From a virus: a stretch of DNA of 27,098 nt. Position 1 is the first letter of the stretch. Each line of letters starts with the position of its first letter. Below are positions 1 to 5,902 of the stretch, piece after piece. The notes below the pieces were generated by a model. The model saw nothing but the letters and a program-made list of their open reading frames with translations. It ran no database searches and had not been told where the DNA came from. The stretch is from the IMG/VR virus record IMGVR_UViG_3300017753_000074, positions 1 to 27,098 of that record. One strand, written 5' to 3'. The position numbers were made by a program, and so were the translations under genes.

Positions 1-516
1 GAGAAGTTTGCAGATACTGCCTCCCTAGTATTCGCTCACCACTTTGCCAAGGGTGACATGACTAGCCGGGATCCGATTGACCGGTGTTCCGGGGCGGGAT
101 CCTTTGCCCGGGATCCGGATGCGGTTCTATCCTGTACCCGCCATGAGGTGGACCGGTGTTTAACCGTGGACCTATCCATCCGAAATGATAAACCAATCAA
201 ATCTTTTGTAGTAAGATTCGATAGTGATAAGTTGTGCATGGTACAGGAATCAGATTTAGATCCGGACAAGTTACACAAGCCGGGCCAACCCTTTAAAACA
301 TTAGAAGAGGCCACCATTACCCAAGCTAAGACCCTCGAGAATCTATCCTCCTTATGTGAACCGGTACCACATAGCCGGGAGACATTACAGGGTGTAGCAA
401 TTGGAGCGGGATGGACCCGCCGAGATTTCGATCAAGCCTTACTAAATAAGGACGAGCTAGATAAATGGTTCCTTTATGAGACCCGGGGAAGAGCTTCCGT
501 CTATACTCCTAAGTGA
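1..516 (+). CDS. RepA-like AAA_25 ATPase, C-terminal part (5' end outside window)
   Basis: The frame is open from base 1 and ends in TGA, giving the last 171 residues of a larger protein. Near the visible start it has an AHHFAKG motif, followed by a DPIDR-C-SGAGSFARDPDA stretch. This is the signature found after Walker B in RepA/AAA_25-type hexameric ATPases, which act as plasmid or phage replicative helicases or helicase-like initiators. The following strand-rich segment (LTVDLSIRND, SFVVRF) also fits. The tail (GWTRRDFDQALL, LYETRGRASVY) looks like a small winged-helix end, as in the family. Walker A and B must lie upstream. It is presumably part of the replication module to the left. The family is fairly certain; the exact role in replication is inferred. 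Confidence 0.8.
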   Translation, partial: EKFADTASLVFAHHFAKGDMTSRDPIDRCSGAGSFARDPDAVLSCTRHEVDRCLTVDLSIRNDKPIKSFVVRFDSDKLCMVQESDLDPDKLHKPGQPFKTLEEATITQAKTLENLSSLCEPVPHSRETLQGVAIGAGWTRRDFDQALLNKDELDKWFLYETRGRASVYTPK

Positions 517-517
517 T

Positions 518-736
518 ATGAGGGCCCCAATATATTTAGAACCCCGGTCAAAGTTTGATGAGGCTATCACCGCAATCAAATCATATCGAATAGTGTACTC
601 AAGGGAGAAGATCCTAAAGGTATTCATGGAATGTGACGGAATGGATCGGGATGAGGCCGTAGAGTTTTACGACTATAATGTTATGGGAACCTTTGATGGT
701 ATGGATAACCCTAACAAACCTATCTTCATTGAGTAA
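518..736 (+). CDS. small conserved phage protein (72 aa)
   Basis: I start this at the ATG one base after the upstream stop, because the longer frame from 476 would overlap the ATPase gene by about 40 bases for no gain. The protein has a helical middle with MECDGMDRDEAVEFYDYN and ends NPNKPIFIE. The pattern 'F-x-E-x-D-G-M-(x)-EAVE-(Y/W)-x-(D/E)YN ... PI(F/I)' recurs in short phage proteins of unknown function, often near replication or early genes. No catalytic motif is visible. It is the last plus-strand gene before the convergent terminator region and is probably co-transcribed with the ATPase. Confidence 0.75.
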   Translation: MRAPIYLEPRSKFDEAITAIKSYRIVYSREKILKVFMECDGMDRDEAVEFYDYNVMGTFDGMDNPNKPIFIE

Positions 737-743
737 CCTTGAT

Positions 744-796
744 TCATCACAAGTATTAATCTCTCTATACGAGAGATTATATAGCATCCGTGATGA
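744..796. repeat. nested inverted repeat (cruciform-like) between convergent gene blocks
   Basis: An outer perfect 7-bp arm pair (TCATCAC at 744-750, GTGATGA at 790-796) encloses an inner perfect 9-bp pair (TAATCTCTC at 757-765, GAGAGATTA at 771-779) with a 5-base loop. No clear T-tract follows on either strand, so it is not a textbook terminator. It could be an RNA structure at the 3' end of the replication transcript, an operator, or a single-strand origin-like element. The structure is seen directly; its function is not. Confidence 0.6.
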
Positions 797-830
797 GTGT
801 CAATAGACCATACAAATATACCGAAAGATA

Positions 831-858
831 AAAAGGGGCCCCTTATTGGGGGCCCTTC
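831..858. terminator. bidirectional rho-independent terminator
   Basis: GC-rich arms AAGGGGCCCC and GGGGGCCCTT pair over nine base pairs with one G-G mismatch around a short TTATT loop. On the minus strand the stem is followed by TTTTTATC; on the plus strand by TTCTTTG. It lies between the last plus-strand gene (ending 736) and the last gene of the minus-strand block (ending 884), as expected for a shared terminator. The minus-strand orientation has the better U-tract. Confidence 0.8.
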
Positions 859-883
859 TTTGTATCCCTCTGTAGGTAGGGGA

Positions 884-1141
884 TTAAATATAATCCTTAC
901 TATTTCCTGTAAGATATAACTTAACCTTACCGGTAGTAAGGAGCTTATCCATTATCTCCCCAAAGGATTTATCTTCCTTATAACATAGCCTCTCTAAGTT
1001 ATCCCTTGCATCCTTCGTAAGGAGCAAACTTGTTTGCACTCTTCTATCCTCCTCCGGGATAGGTTTCCTACCCGCTCGTGATCGTTTACCTCCTCTAGCC
1101 ATATCACTAGAGGTGTACTCATTTGGTTCCATATTGTCCAT
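884..1141 (-). CDS. ribbon-helix-helix-like small DNA-binding protein (85 aa)
   Basis: The start is the ATG at 1141, preceded by AAAGGAA at good spacing; a TTG codon just upstream is a less likely start. After a disordered basic N-terminus (RGGKRSRAGRKPIP) comes RRVQTSLLLTKDARDNLERLC, a strand-helix-helix pattern typical of CopG/MetJ-like ribbon-helix-helix proteins in which the short strand binds DNA. It is the last gene of the minus-strand array and overlaps the upstream gene by about 20 bases. An early transcription regulator is a reasonable guess, but the target is unknown. Confidence 0.6.
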   Translation of the reverse strand: MDNMEPNEYTSSDMARGGKRSRAGRKPIPEEDRRVQTSLLLTKDARDNLERLCYKEDKSFGEIMDKLLTTGKVKLYLTGNSKDYI

Positions 1142-1334
1142 CAATTATTCCTTTCTCTTTTATGTGTGAAAATTCTAAGCCTACTACCTTCAATAGATTC
1201 CTTCCCTTTTTCTCAGCCTCCTCCGGGGAGTGGACCGAGAGGGTTGCAATAGATTCGGAGGTTCTAATTCCTTTCCTAGCATACAGGACAAAATCTTTTT
1301 TAGTTTTATGGGTCCTCCGTTGTCCTTTAGCCAC
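1119..1334 (-). CDS. hypothetical small basic protein (71 aa, GTG start)
   Basis: Starts at GTG, six bases after a strong TAAGGAGG ribosome binding site, which is better support than any internal ATG. The N-terminus is very basic (KGQRRTHKTKKD). It is followed by a compact alpha/beta-looking segment (VLYARKGIRTSESIATLSVHS, then EEAEKKGRNLL). I do not recognise the family. The 3' end overlaps the start of the ribbon-helix-helix-like gene, indicating translational coupling within the array. Confidence 0.6.
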   Translation of the reverse strand: MAKGQRRTHKTKKDFVLYARKGIRTSESIATLSVHSPEEAEKKGRNLLKVVGLEFSHIKEKGIIDGQYGTK

Positions 1335-1785
1335 GGCCTACCTCCTTATATTTATATTCGGTTGACCATTCATGGGTGTTATAACTCCACCGGAATTGAA
1401 AGTATCCAACGCCGTAAGTTATGTAGTGTGTCATAGCTTTCCTCATCTCATTCTTATCGTCCCGGGTCATCACTCTAAGCATTGGGTTCACAGTAAACAT
1501 ACCTCCAAGGTACCTATTTAGGTAGCCGGATCTCTTACCATAGAAAACAAACTCCTCCTTTGGTTCGTCCGGATCTCTCCAATCCATAGCAAAGATTCTC
1601 CCGCCATCACCAACCGGATCCACCACTAGCTCGAAGTCAGTATCTTCCACCGGCCACCCGGGTCTATGCCTAATCTTTTCAATATCTGATTTCTTAAATG
1701 ATATTGTGAGCTTAGTCTTGAGCTTTCGCTTTGGTTTATCCGGTACCGACATAGGTACATCTTTAATATTAAAGCTCTTCTTCAT
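1327..1785 (-). CDS. hypothetical protein (152 aa)
   Basis: I chose the ATG at 1785 because GGAGGAAGAC precedes it directly; the frame extends another 20 residues upstream but those would overlap the neighbouring gene further. The N-terminal third is lysine-rich (KPKRKLKTKLTISFKK). The rest is aromatic and charged, with FELVVDPVGDGGRIFAMDW and a C-terminus rich in Tyr/Trp (YGVGYFQFRWSYN). No signal peptide, membrane helix or known catalytic motif is visible, and I do not recognise the family. It overlaps both neighbours by 8-17 bases, as elsewhere in this array. Confidence 0.6.
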   Translation of the reverse strand: MKKSFNIKDVPMSVPDKPKRKLKTKLTISFKKSDIEKIRHRPGWPVEDTDFELVVDPVGDGGRIFAMDWRDPDEPKEEFVFYGKRSGYLNRYLGGMFTVNPMLRVMTRDDKNEMRKAMTHYITYGVGYFQFRWSYNTHEWSTEYKYKEVGRG

Positions 1786-2098
1786 GTCTTCCTCCAAATA
1801 AGGGCCCGCCATTCTCCTCGATAGCTTTCTTATACTCTCCCGCATTCTCCTGTGCGGAAGTAAGGGCCATGTTTATAATCTTCTCGGCCTCCTCCTTGTT
1901 CGGGGCACAGATGTACATGGTCTCAAAGAGTGTGGTTGCCATGCCATACAACAGGCTCGGCATACTTGGTAGTTTCATACCGGCATCGGTGTATGCTTTC
2001 TTTATTGTCGTGATAGATTCATGGACCGCGTCCATGCCTACCCTTATATAGTTTTCTGTGAGGTTGGTTGCTTCCTCATCGCTCATATCTTTATCCAT
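1769..2098 (-). CDS. hypothetical all-helical protein (109 aa)
   Basis: ATG start preceded by AAGGAG at about eight bases. The protein looks entirely helical: an acidic N-terminus (MDKDMSDEEATNLTENY), then amphipathic helices including LLYGMATTLFETMYICA, and a polar C-terminal tail ending GGRHEEEL. The Met/Leu/Phe-rich central helix is amphipathic rather than clearly transmembrane. The 3' end overlaps the next gene by 17 bases and the 5' end overlaps the gene upstream by 8. The family is not recognised. Confidence 0.6.
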   Translation of the reverse strand: MDKDMSDEEATNLTENYIRVGMDAVHESITTIKKAYTDAGMKLPSMPSLLYGMATTLFETMYICAPNKEEAEKIINMALTSAQENAGEYKKAIEENGGPLFGGRHEEEL

Positions 2099-2465
2099 TT
2101 TGTGATCTCCTTAGTGCGGTTATTATTATGTTAAAGTTTTCGGGGGTGAACTCACCCATCTCGCTTATGTCTATGTCATATGCATGAATTATCATGTTGT
2201 CATGGATGTCGGGCGTACCATCTGCATTCATTGGACCAATGGCTAACTTGTCCGGATAGAAAAAGACTCCGGCCTCCTCCATTGGGATCCGCTTGTCATC
2301 CCAAGTAACCCATGGCTTGGTGTGGTCCCTTTCCATTTGCTCCTTGGCTTTACGCAACCGCTCCTCTCTGTTCTCCTCCCGCATACAAAAGTCGGGGTGC
2401 TTTGGGTTGGACCAATTCCTTTGGGACTCTTTGGTCCTCTCCCATAATTCTTCTATTTGACTCAT
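2091..2465 (-). CDS. hypothetical protein (124 aa)
   Basis: The start is the ATG at 2465, which shares bases with the stop codon of the 26-residue peptide gene upstream (ATGA); a TTG five codons earlier is less likely. A G-rich stretch seven bases upstream may serve as ribosome binding site. The N-terminal half is highly charged and helical (REENREERLRKAKEQMERDH). The C-terminal half is more globular, with WDDKRIP, VFFYPDKLAIGPM and a DIDISEMGEF segment. I do not recognise the family, and no enzymatic motif stands out. Confidence 0.6.
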   Translation of the reverse strand: MSQIEELWERTKESQRNWSNPKHPDFCMREENREERLRKAKEQMERDHTKPWVTWDDKRIPMEEAGVFFYPDKLAIGPMNADGTPDIHDNMIIHAYDIDISEMGEFTPENFNIIITALRRSQNG

Positions 2466-2542
2466 AGCTTGGCCCCCCAATAGAAGAAGATTAATAATGA
2501 TATCACCGGACCGGTGAAGATTAGGTAATCGTATGGGTTCAT
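2462..2542 (-). CDS. 26-residue single-pass membrane peptide
   Basis: This very short gene fills an otherwise empty gap. Its ATG overlaps the stop of the upstream gene (TAATG), a GGAGG lies about ten bases before it, and its TGA overlaps the ATG of the downstream gene (ATGA). The product begins MNPYDYLIF and continues as one hydrophobic helix (VISLLIFFYWGA) ending in a single Lys, so it is probably membrane-inserted. Small early phage membrane peptides often interfere with host envelope or superinfection functions, but that is only an analogy. Both couplings and the SD make it unlikely to be chance. Confidence 0.6.
   Translation of the reverse strand: MNPYDYLIFTGPVISLLIFFYWGAKL
2503..2517. 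repeat. 15-base perfect inverted repeat
   Basis: TCACCGG-A-CCGGTGA forms two 7-bp perfect arms around one central base. It lies inside the 26-residue peptide gene, where it also encodes residues around FTGPV. Such a centred palindrome could be a protein-binding operator, or a chance product of the high CCGG frequency in this genome. Confidence 0.5.
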
Positions 2543-2895
2543 TATATTTTTTCCTCCACTATATAATTATAATCTTTGAGCTCGTTGGTTACCCACTCCA
2601 CTAGATCGGCGAGGGCCTCATCGTTCCGAGAGTTGGCTCGGATACTTGCATCCTTTAGGAACCGGTAATCTGAATGCCATGAGGAGTAAGGTCCGGGCAC
2701 CCGGATGATTGCTCCTCCTCCCTCTTTCTTTGGGGTAGTAGGTAGCTTGAAGATTTCCTTGTGCTCTAGTACCTCGTAAAGGAAGTCTAAGTCTCCTCCA
2801 ATACCTCCCTCCCTTTCTATAACTTTGGGCTCCTCCTCGGTCTCACCCTCGGATCTTTTGAAATCTTTAAGTGTCATGTCTTGGTCAATGCTCAT
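2542..2895 (-). CDS. hypothetical acidic protein (117 aa)
   Basis: I chose the ATG at 2895, which overlaps the TGA of the upstream gene (ATGA). The longer frame has a Cys/Arg-rich extension (MCRIRCPKYRKP) that is read from the neighbour's coding sequence and looks spurious. The protein has a charged N-terminus (KRSEGETEEEPKV), a glycine-rich linker (GGIGGDLDFLYEVLE), a 'KKEGGGAIIRVPGPYSSWHSDYRFL' type segment with possible loop character, and a helical C-terminus (NDEALADLVEWVTNEL). The family is not recognised. Its last codons supply the ribosome binding site for the 26-residue peptide. Confidence 0.6.
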   Translation of the reverse strand: MSIDQDMTLKDFKRSEGETEEEPKVIEREGGIGGDLDFLYEVLEHKEIFKLPTTPKKEGGGAIIRVPGPYSSWHSDYRFLKDASIRANSRNDEALADLVEWVTNELKDYNYIVEEKI

Positions 2896-3197
2896 GTTAA
2901 TTGGCTTTCTATATTTAGGGCATCGGATCCGGCACAATGCTCGGACGATTCAATTGTTATCCCGAGGGGCGTGTTCATCTGATTGATAAGTTGGTCTGCA
3001 TCTATGGCCTCATCTACTAGATGATCATGGGCCCATGTTTCCATCTCCTCCTCGAGCTCATCCTCCTCTTGAGAATACCCATCGGCATCCTGTTCGAGGG
3101 TATAATCTACCTTATACTTTACCTCATACATTTTAGCTACTGATACGAACATGGTCTTGACCATACCGGTACGATTTTCGATCTCCTCCTCAGTCAT
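2892..3197 (-). CDS. hypothetical acidic protein (101 aa)
   Basis: Start chosen at the ATG at 3197, two bases past the upstream stop, with GAGAGGGGG about nine bases before it. An in-frame ATG at 3206 is possible but sits directly against that SD. The product is strongly acidic (EQDADGYSQEEDELEEEME) and predicted helical, with no membrane segment. Strong acidity in an early phage protein could mean DNA mimicry or partner binding, but no family is recognised. It is coupled by ATGA to the next gene. Confidence 0.6.
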   Translation of the reverse strand: MTEEEIENRTGMVKTMFVSVAKMYEVKYKVDYTLEQDADGYSQEEDELEEEMETWAHDHLVDEAIDADQLINQMNTPLGITIESSEHCAGSDALNIESQLT

Positions 3198-3198
3198 A

Positions 3199-3711
3199 TT
3201 ATTCATCCCCCTCTCTGTGCGGTTGGTAGTTGGCAACCTGTTCATCGATTGAGGTATCTTGGCCCTCCTTATAGATCTCATTATGTTGGGCTCGCACAAG
3301 CAGATCAAGATTCTTCTCCTCAATGTTTTTCTCGAGCTCTTGGATATACTCAAGGTCCTTGTCCGCCTGTTTTTGGTAGTTGGCAAGGGCTAGGGCTTGC
3401 TTATTAAGTTGGCGTTCCATCTCGAGGGCCCTCTCGTTTTGATCGAGGATTGTTTTATTCTTATCGTCTACCGCATCTCGAAGAGCCTGTAATGGTATGA
3501 GGTTAAGGTCCTTTTTTTCCTCGAGGATCTCCTTGGCATCATCTAATTTGATACCCAAGTCTATGATCTCCTCCCGGGCTAATGCTTCCCCGGTGTTTGT
3601 CCCATTAAGTAGGGCCTCAATTGACATTCTAGCAACTGATTCCCATGTTGGCGTTATTGATACCCGGTAGGATTGGTCTCCTCCGGCGTTGGTTTGATCT
3701 CCTGTATTCAT
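3199..3711 (-). CDS. coiled-coil protein with TWESVARMSIEALLNG motif (170 aa)
   Basis: The N-terminus carries ITPTWESVARMSIEALLNGT followed by AREEIIDLGIKLDDA. This motif recurs in short phage and bacterial proteins of unknown function. From about residue 50 to 145 the sequence is a continuous heptad-like coiled coil rich in Lys, Glu and Gln, so it is probably oligomeric. The C-terminus ends in acidic REGDE. It is the first gene downstream of a promoter-like TTGACA element at 3733-3746, so it may head its own transcription unit. The SD is weak. The function is unknown. Confidence 0.65.
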   Translation of the reverse strand: MNTGDQTNAGGDQSYRVSITPTWESVARMSIEALLNGTNTGEALAREEIIDLGIKLDDAKEILEEKKDLNLIPLQALRDAVDDKNKTILDQNERALEMERQLNKQALALANYQKQADKDLEYIQELEKNIEEKNLDLLVRAQHNEIYKEGQDTSIDEQVANYQPHREGDE

Positions 3712-3719
3712 ATTCTTAT

Positions 3720-3746
3720 ATTTGATTATTCAATTTGATTTGTCAA
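3720..3746 (-). promoter_or_regulatory. candidate promoter (shared TTGACAAATCAAAT element)
   Basis: Reading the minus strand, TTGACA at 3746-3741 begins a 14-base element, TTGACAAATCAAAT, repeated exactly at 5838-5825 before the first gene of the array. An AT-rich run with TATAAG-like sequence follows before the ATG at 3711, though a canonical 17-base spacer would place the -10 at AAATAT. It lies in the largest gap of this part of the array. Confidence 0.45.
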
Positions 3747-3752
3747 CTATTA

Positions 3753-4145
3753 TTATTTTTTTGTTTTGGGGTCATAGATATTGGTAACCATATCCACCTT
3801 GAGCCCGAGCCTCCGGCCAATTTTGATGGCCCCCTCTAGGTCTACATTGGCCGAGTAAAACTCGAGTTGTCCTTGGTCTGTAATTGAAAAGCAATGTCTA
3901 TCCCTTACCGGAATGTTAGCGGTCGGCCCATATTCTCCTCCGGCGTTCACCTTAATTCCTCCACGCTCATTCAAGATATCCTCGGCTACATATAGAGGGC
4001 CGTCATCAGTCTCATCCGGATCTCTTCCGGAATCGTCATAGATGAATACCTTACCCTCTTTGAGGGCGATATGATTATGGTATTTTGAGCGGTGAAGTGG
4101 GATATAGCCGTTGGGTGTCCTTGTGTGATTTTGTGCGTCATTCAT
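3753..4145 (-). CDS. hypothetical protein (130 aa)
   Basis: I start it at the ATG at 4145, preceded by CAGGAGGAAATCAAA, an excellent SD; the frame continues 18 codons upstream but without such support. The protein opens with a polar stretch (NDAQNHTRTPNGYIPLHRS). It appears to be mainly beta with later helix: HIALKEGKVFIYDDSG, an acidic DPDETDDG, CFSITDQGQLEFYSA and a GAIKIGRRLGLKVD segment. No catalytic motif or membrane helix is evident and I do not recognise the family. It lies directly downstream of the ArdC-like gene with 23 bases between, and may be expressed with it. Confidence 0.6.
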   Translation of the reverse strand: MNDAQNHTRTPNGYIPLHRSKYHNHIALKEGKVFIYDDSGRDPDETDDGPLYVAEDILNERGGIKVNAGGEYGPTANIPVRDRHCFSITDQGQLEFYSANVDLEGAIKIGRRLGLKVDMVTNIYDPKTKK

Positions 4146-4168
4146 TTTGATTTCCTCCTGTATGTTAT

Positions 4169-5086
4169 TTATATGGTTTGATAGGATCCTGTGATCCATT
4201 GGTGAGCCTTACTCGCTTGAGCCGAGGCCGTAGCAAATAGTTTCTTGTCGGCTTTTAATTTCTTACTCCATGACTCAATATATGAGGCGGAATTATCGAA
4301 TGACTCTTTGCCCATTTTGCAATCGGACAAAAGGAAACAGGCCCCGAGCTCGGCAACCAACTCCTCCCGAGAATAATCGGCGGATCCGAAAGGTTTCGGG
4401 GCCGAGTCTAATTTTCGATCTAATCGGGTTGAATGGCCTGTGGCATGGACAAGCTCATGCATGGCCGTCTTATAATACCCTTCTCCTGTTTTGAATTGCT
4501 CCCGCTTGGGTAAATGTACGCTATCGGTAGAGGGGCGATAAAAGGCCCGATTCCCTCCATCATGGTTTATTTTTGGCACTAGCTTACCCGCTACCGCCTC
4601 CCTTATGAGATCCTCGGCCAATTTCTTAGGATTCCACTCGTTAAGATCCTCCGAGGTTTCCCCGAATGCATCTACAGGGAGCTTGTCGGGATCTATACCC
4701 TCGGTTTGCTCCAAGTTGAAGACCGCATCAGCTTTTAAGTATGGAATCAATTTCTGCTTGTCCTCGGGTACAGGATTGCCGTCCCGATCCTTATCCGCCT
4801 TGAACATTTTAAAGAAGGTAACGAAGGAAGACTTTTCCCCCTTCTTAATGGTTCCCCCAAGCTCCTTGGCCTTCCTGTAAGTCAACCAATACGGCGAGGT
4901 CTTCCCCTCCATCATTAGAAGCATGAAATTAAGGCCCCTATAAGCCTTTTTTGAGGCCAAGCTAGTAGGTACCCCTCCCGAGGTATCCCAAGGCCGTTCC
5001 CATGGTACTACGCCCGCTTCGAGGGCCTTTAAAATTTTATCTGTTACCCTTTGGTATGGGCATTGTGCTTTATATTTCTTGGTCAT
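4169..5086 (-). CDS. ArdC-like antirestriction protein with zincin metallopeptidase domain
   Basis: ATG start after CAGGAG at eight bases. The first ~125 residues match the ArdC N-terminal single-strand DNA-binding domain: ILKALEAGVVPWERPW (19-34), a Y-x-GLN motif (49-53), YWLTYRKAKELGG (66-78) and KGEKS. The second half is a zincin-like peptidase: HELVH at 210-214 is the HExxH zinc site and EELVAELGA at 241-249 supplies the downstream glutamate, as in the MPTase-type domain fused to many ArdC proteins. ArdC from plasmids protects incoming DNA from type I restriction and binds single-stranded DNA; the peptidase's substrate is not settled. Length (305 aa) is normal for the family. Its early-region position fits a role in surviving host defence. 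Confidence 0.85.
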   Translation of the reverse strand: MTKKYKAQCPYQRVTDKILKALEAGVVPWERPWDTSGGVPTSLASKKAYRGLNFMLLMMEGKTSPYWLTYRKAKELGGTIKKGEKSSFVTFFKMFKADKDRDGNPVPEDKQKLIPYLKADAVFNLEQTEGIDPDKLPVDAFGETSEDLNEWNPKKLAEDLIREAVAGKLVPKINHDGGNRAFYRPSTDSVHLPKREQFKTGEGYYKTAMHELVHATGHSTRLDRKLDSAPKPFGSADYSREELVAELGACFLLSDCKMGKESFDNSASYIESWSKKLKADKKLFATASAQASKAHQWITGSYQTI

Positions 5087-5102
5087 AATTTTAATCTCCT
5101 GT
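5084..5102 (-). promoter_or_regulatory. recurrent SD leader, copy 1 (before ArdC-like gene)
   Basis: Minus strand: ACAGGAGATTAAAATTATG, identical in 18 of 19 positions to the leader before the next gene upstream (5350-5332). A third, looser copy (ACAGGAGGAAATCAAAATG) precedes the 130-aa gene at 4145. The SD core is AGGAG, spaced about eight bases from ATG. Confidence 0.6.
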
Positions 5103-5121
5103 TTTTAGTTTATTTCTCTGA

Positions 5122-5334
5122 TCATTGGTTTGATTCCTTTTCTTTAGTTATTTTCCAAAATTCCCCTCCTAATAATTTTTTAATATCTTCAATGATCATG
5201 CTTTGATCTTTTTCGTACTCATCTATAATGAGCTCTAGGCCGTAAATAAGGGCCTCTCGAGAGGGTGTTTTGCTAAGAATGCGAAAGTCGGAATTAATGG
5301 ATTTGGTCGAATCGGTCGTATTGTCTTGTGGCAT
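5122..5334 (-). CDS. hypothetical small protein (70 aa)
   Basis: ATG start behind ACAGGAGATCAAAATT, a strong SD. The product has a polar Ser/Thr/Asn-rich N-terminus, then RILSKTPSREALIYGLELIIDEYEKD and IEDIKKLLGGEFWKI, which read as two amphipathic helices. It ends in a charged tail. No family is recognised. It lies 35 bases upstream of the ArdC-like gene with a near-identical leader, so the two are probably translated at similar levels from one transcript. Confidence 0.6.
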   Translation of the reverse strand: MPQDNTTDSTKSINSDFRILSKTPSREALIYGLELIIDEYEKDQSMIIEDIKKLLGGEFWKITKEKESNQ

Positions 5335-5350
5335 AATTTTGATCTCCTGT
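5332..5350 (-). promoter_or_regulatory. recurrent SD leader, copy 2
   Basis: Minus strand: ACAGGAGATCAAAATTATG before the 70-aa gene, differing by one base from the copy before the ArdC-like gene. This is the best defined ribosome binding site of the array. Confidence 0.6.
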
Positions 5351-5353
5351 ATT

Positions 5354-5539
5354 TTATTGGTCTTGGGTTATTCCTGTAGCGGGAGCCTCGGTCTCGAGAC
5401 TATACCCGCAAAAAGTCATTATTTTTTTCATCTGTGCTACCATTGGCTCGGGTACAATTACCGAGTGGTATTGAAGGCCAAAATTGGTACGGCCTAGTTT
5501 CTCGTTTGAAAAGTTAAGTGCTATTAGATTGTGTTCCAT
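5354..5539 (-). CDS. hypothetical small protein (61 aa)
   Basis: The gene fits exactly between its neighbours (8 and 19 base gaps) but has no clear SD before its ATG. The product contains NFGLQYHSVIVPEPMVAQMKKIM followed by FCGYSLETEAP. The central part reads as a beta strand then a helix. I do not recognise it. Position and tight packing in the array are the main reasons to accept it. Confidence 0.5.
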   Translation of the reverse strand: MEHNLIALNFSNEKLGRTNFGLQYHSVIVPEPMVAQMKKIMTFCGYSLETEAPATGITQDQ

Positions 5540-5547
5540 ATTATTTA

Positions 5548-5802
5548 CTATTTGAGGGTGTTAACATATTGAAGAAAATCGCCTAAACATTCGTAAGATT
5601 TCTTTTTTTGTTTCCTAAGCTCTTTAGTGCTTTCGATCTTCTCATTTGTTGAGCGGGTTGAATTTATTATCTTATAAAGGCCCTTAGAATATTCTTGGGC
5701 TCTCATTAATTGGTTGTGTGCATTTATGATGTCATCATTTGCGTTTTTGCATTGCATTTGAAGATTCTCAATCGGCGTTAAACTAAGTGTAATATTGTTC
5801 AT
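5548..5802 (-). CDS. hypothetical helical protein (84 aa), first gene of the minus-strand array
   Basis: The first ATG of the array after the 246-base non-coding region; no SD is visible, but a TATAAT and a TTGACA lie just upstream, so it may be read from a short leader. The product looks like a helical hairpin: IENLQMQCKNANDDIINAHNQL, AQEYSKGLYKIIN, then a Lys/Glu-rich helix (NEKIESTKELRKQKKKSY) and a C-terminal FLQYVNTLK. It is unlike known families I can recall. Confidence 0.55.
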   Translation of the reverse strand: MNNITLSLTPIENLQMQCKNANDDIINAHNQLMRAQEYSKGLYKIINSTRSTNEKIESTKELRKQKKKSYECLGDFLQYVNTLK

Positions 5803-5804
5803 GG

Positions 5805-5838
5805 TTATAGTTATGAATTATTATATTTGATTTGTCAA
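5805..5838 (-). promoter_or_regulatory. candidate promoter of the minus-strand array
   Basis: On the minus strand TTGACAAATCAAAT (5838-5825) runs into TATAAT (5826-5821), ending about 18 bases before the first ATG at 5802. The 14-base element is shared with the promoter-like site at 3733-3746. TTGACA and TATAAT are too close (7 bases) to be a sigma-70 pair, so either a weaker hexamer (TTTATC, 17 bases upstream of TATAAT) is the -35 or the element is a factor-binding site. Confidence 0.5.
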
Positions 5839-5874
5839 ACATGATAAACAAACAGGTAAATAGATTTACGCCCC

Positions 5875-5890
5875 GAGCCCTGTATTCATG
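5875..5890 (+). repeat. 16-bp direct repeat, copy 1
   Basis: GAGCCCTGTATTCATG, repeated exactly at 6038-6053. The following bases are also similar (AGGGGTTCCG here, CGGATTCCGG there). A degenerate inverted copy (CCTGTATTTAAG on the minus strand) lies between them near 5981-5992. Confidence 0.75.
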
Positions 5891-5902
5891 AGGGGTTCCG
5901 CC

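Noticed and set aside
1123-1436. Plus-strand frames opposite the 71-aa and 152-aa minus-strand genes
   Set aside because: They oppose coupled genes with strong SD sequences and yield Phe/Ser/Pro-rich products with no recognisable domain.
2892-3386. Extended start of the 101-aa acidic protein
   Set aside because: The extra 60 residues are Arg/Thr-rich and read from the coiled-coil gene in another frame; the internal ATG has a good SD and sits just after that gene's stop.
4605-4880. 91-codon plus-strand frame opposite the ArdC-like gene
   Set aside because: It is Ser/Leu-rich, has no ribosome binding site and lies wholly inside a confidently identified gene on the other strand.
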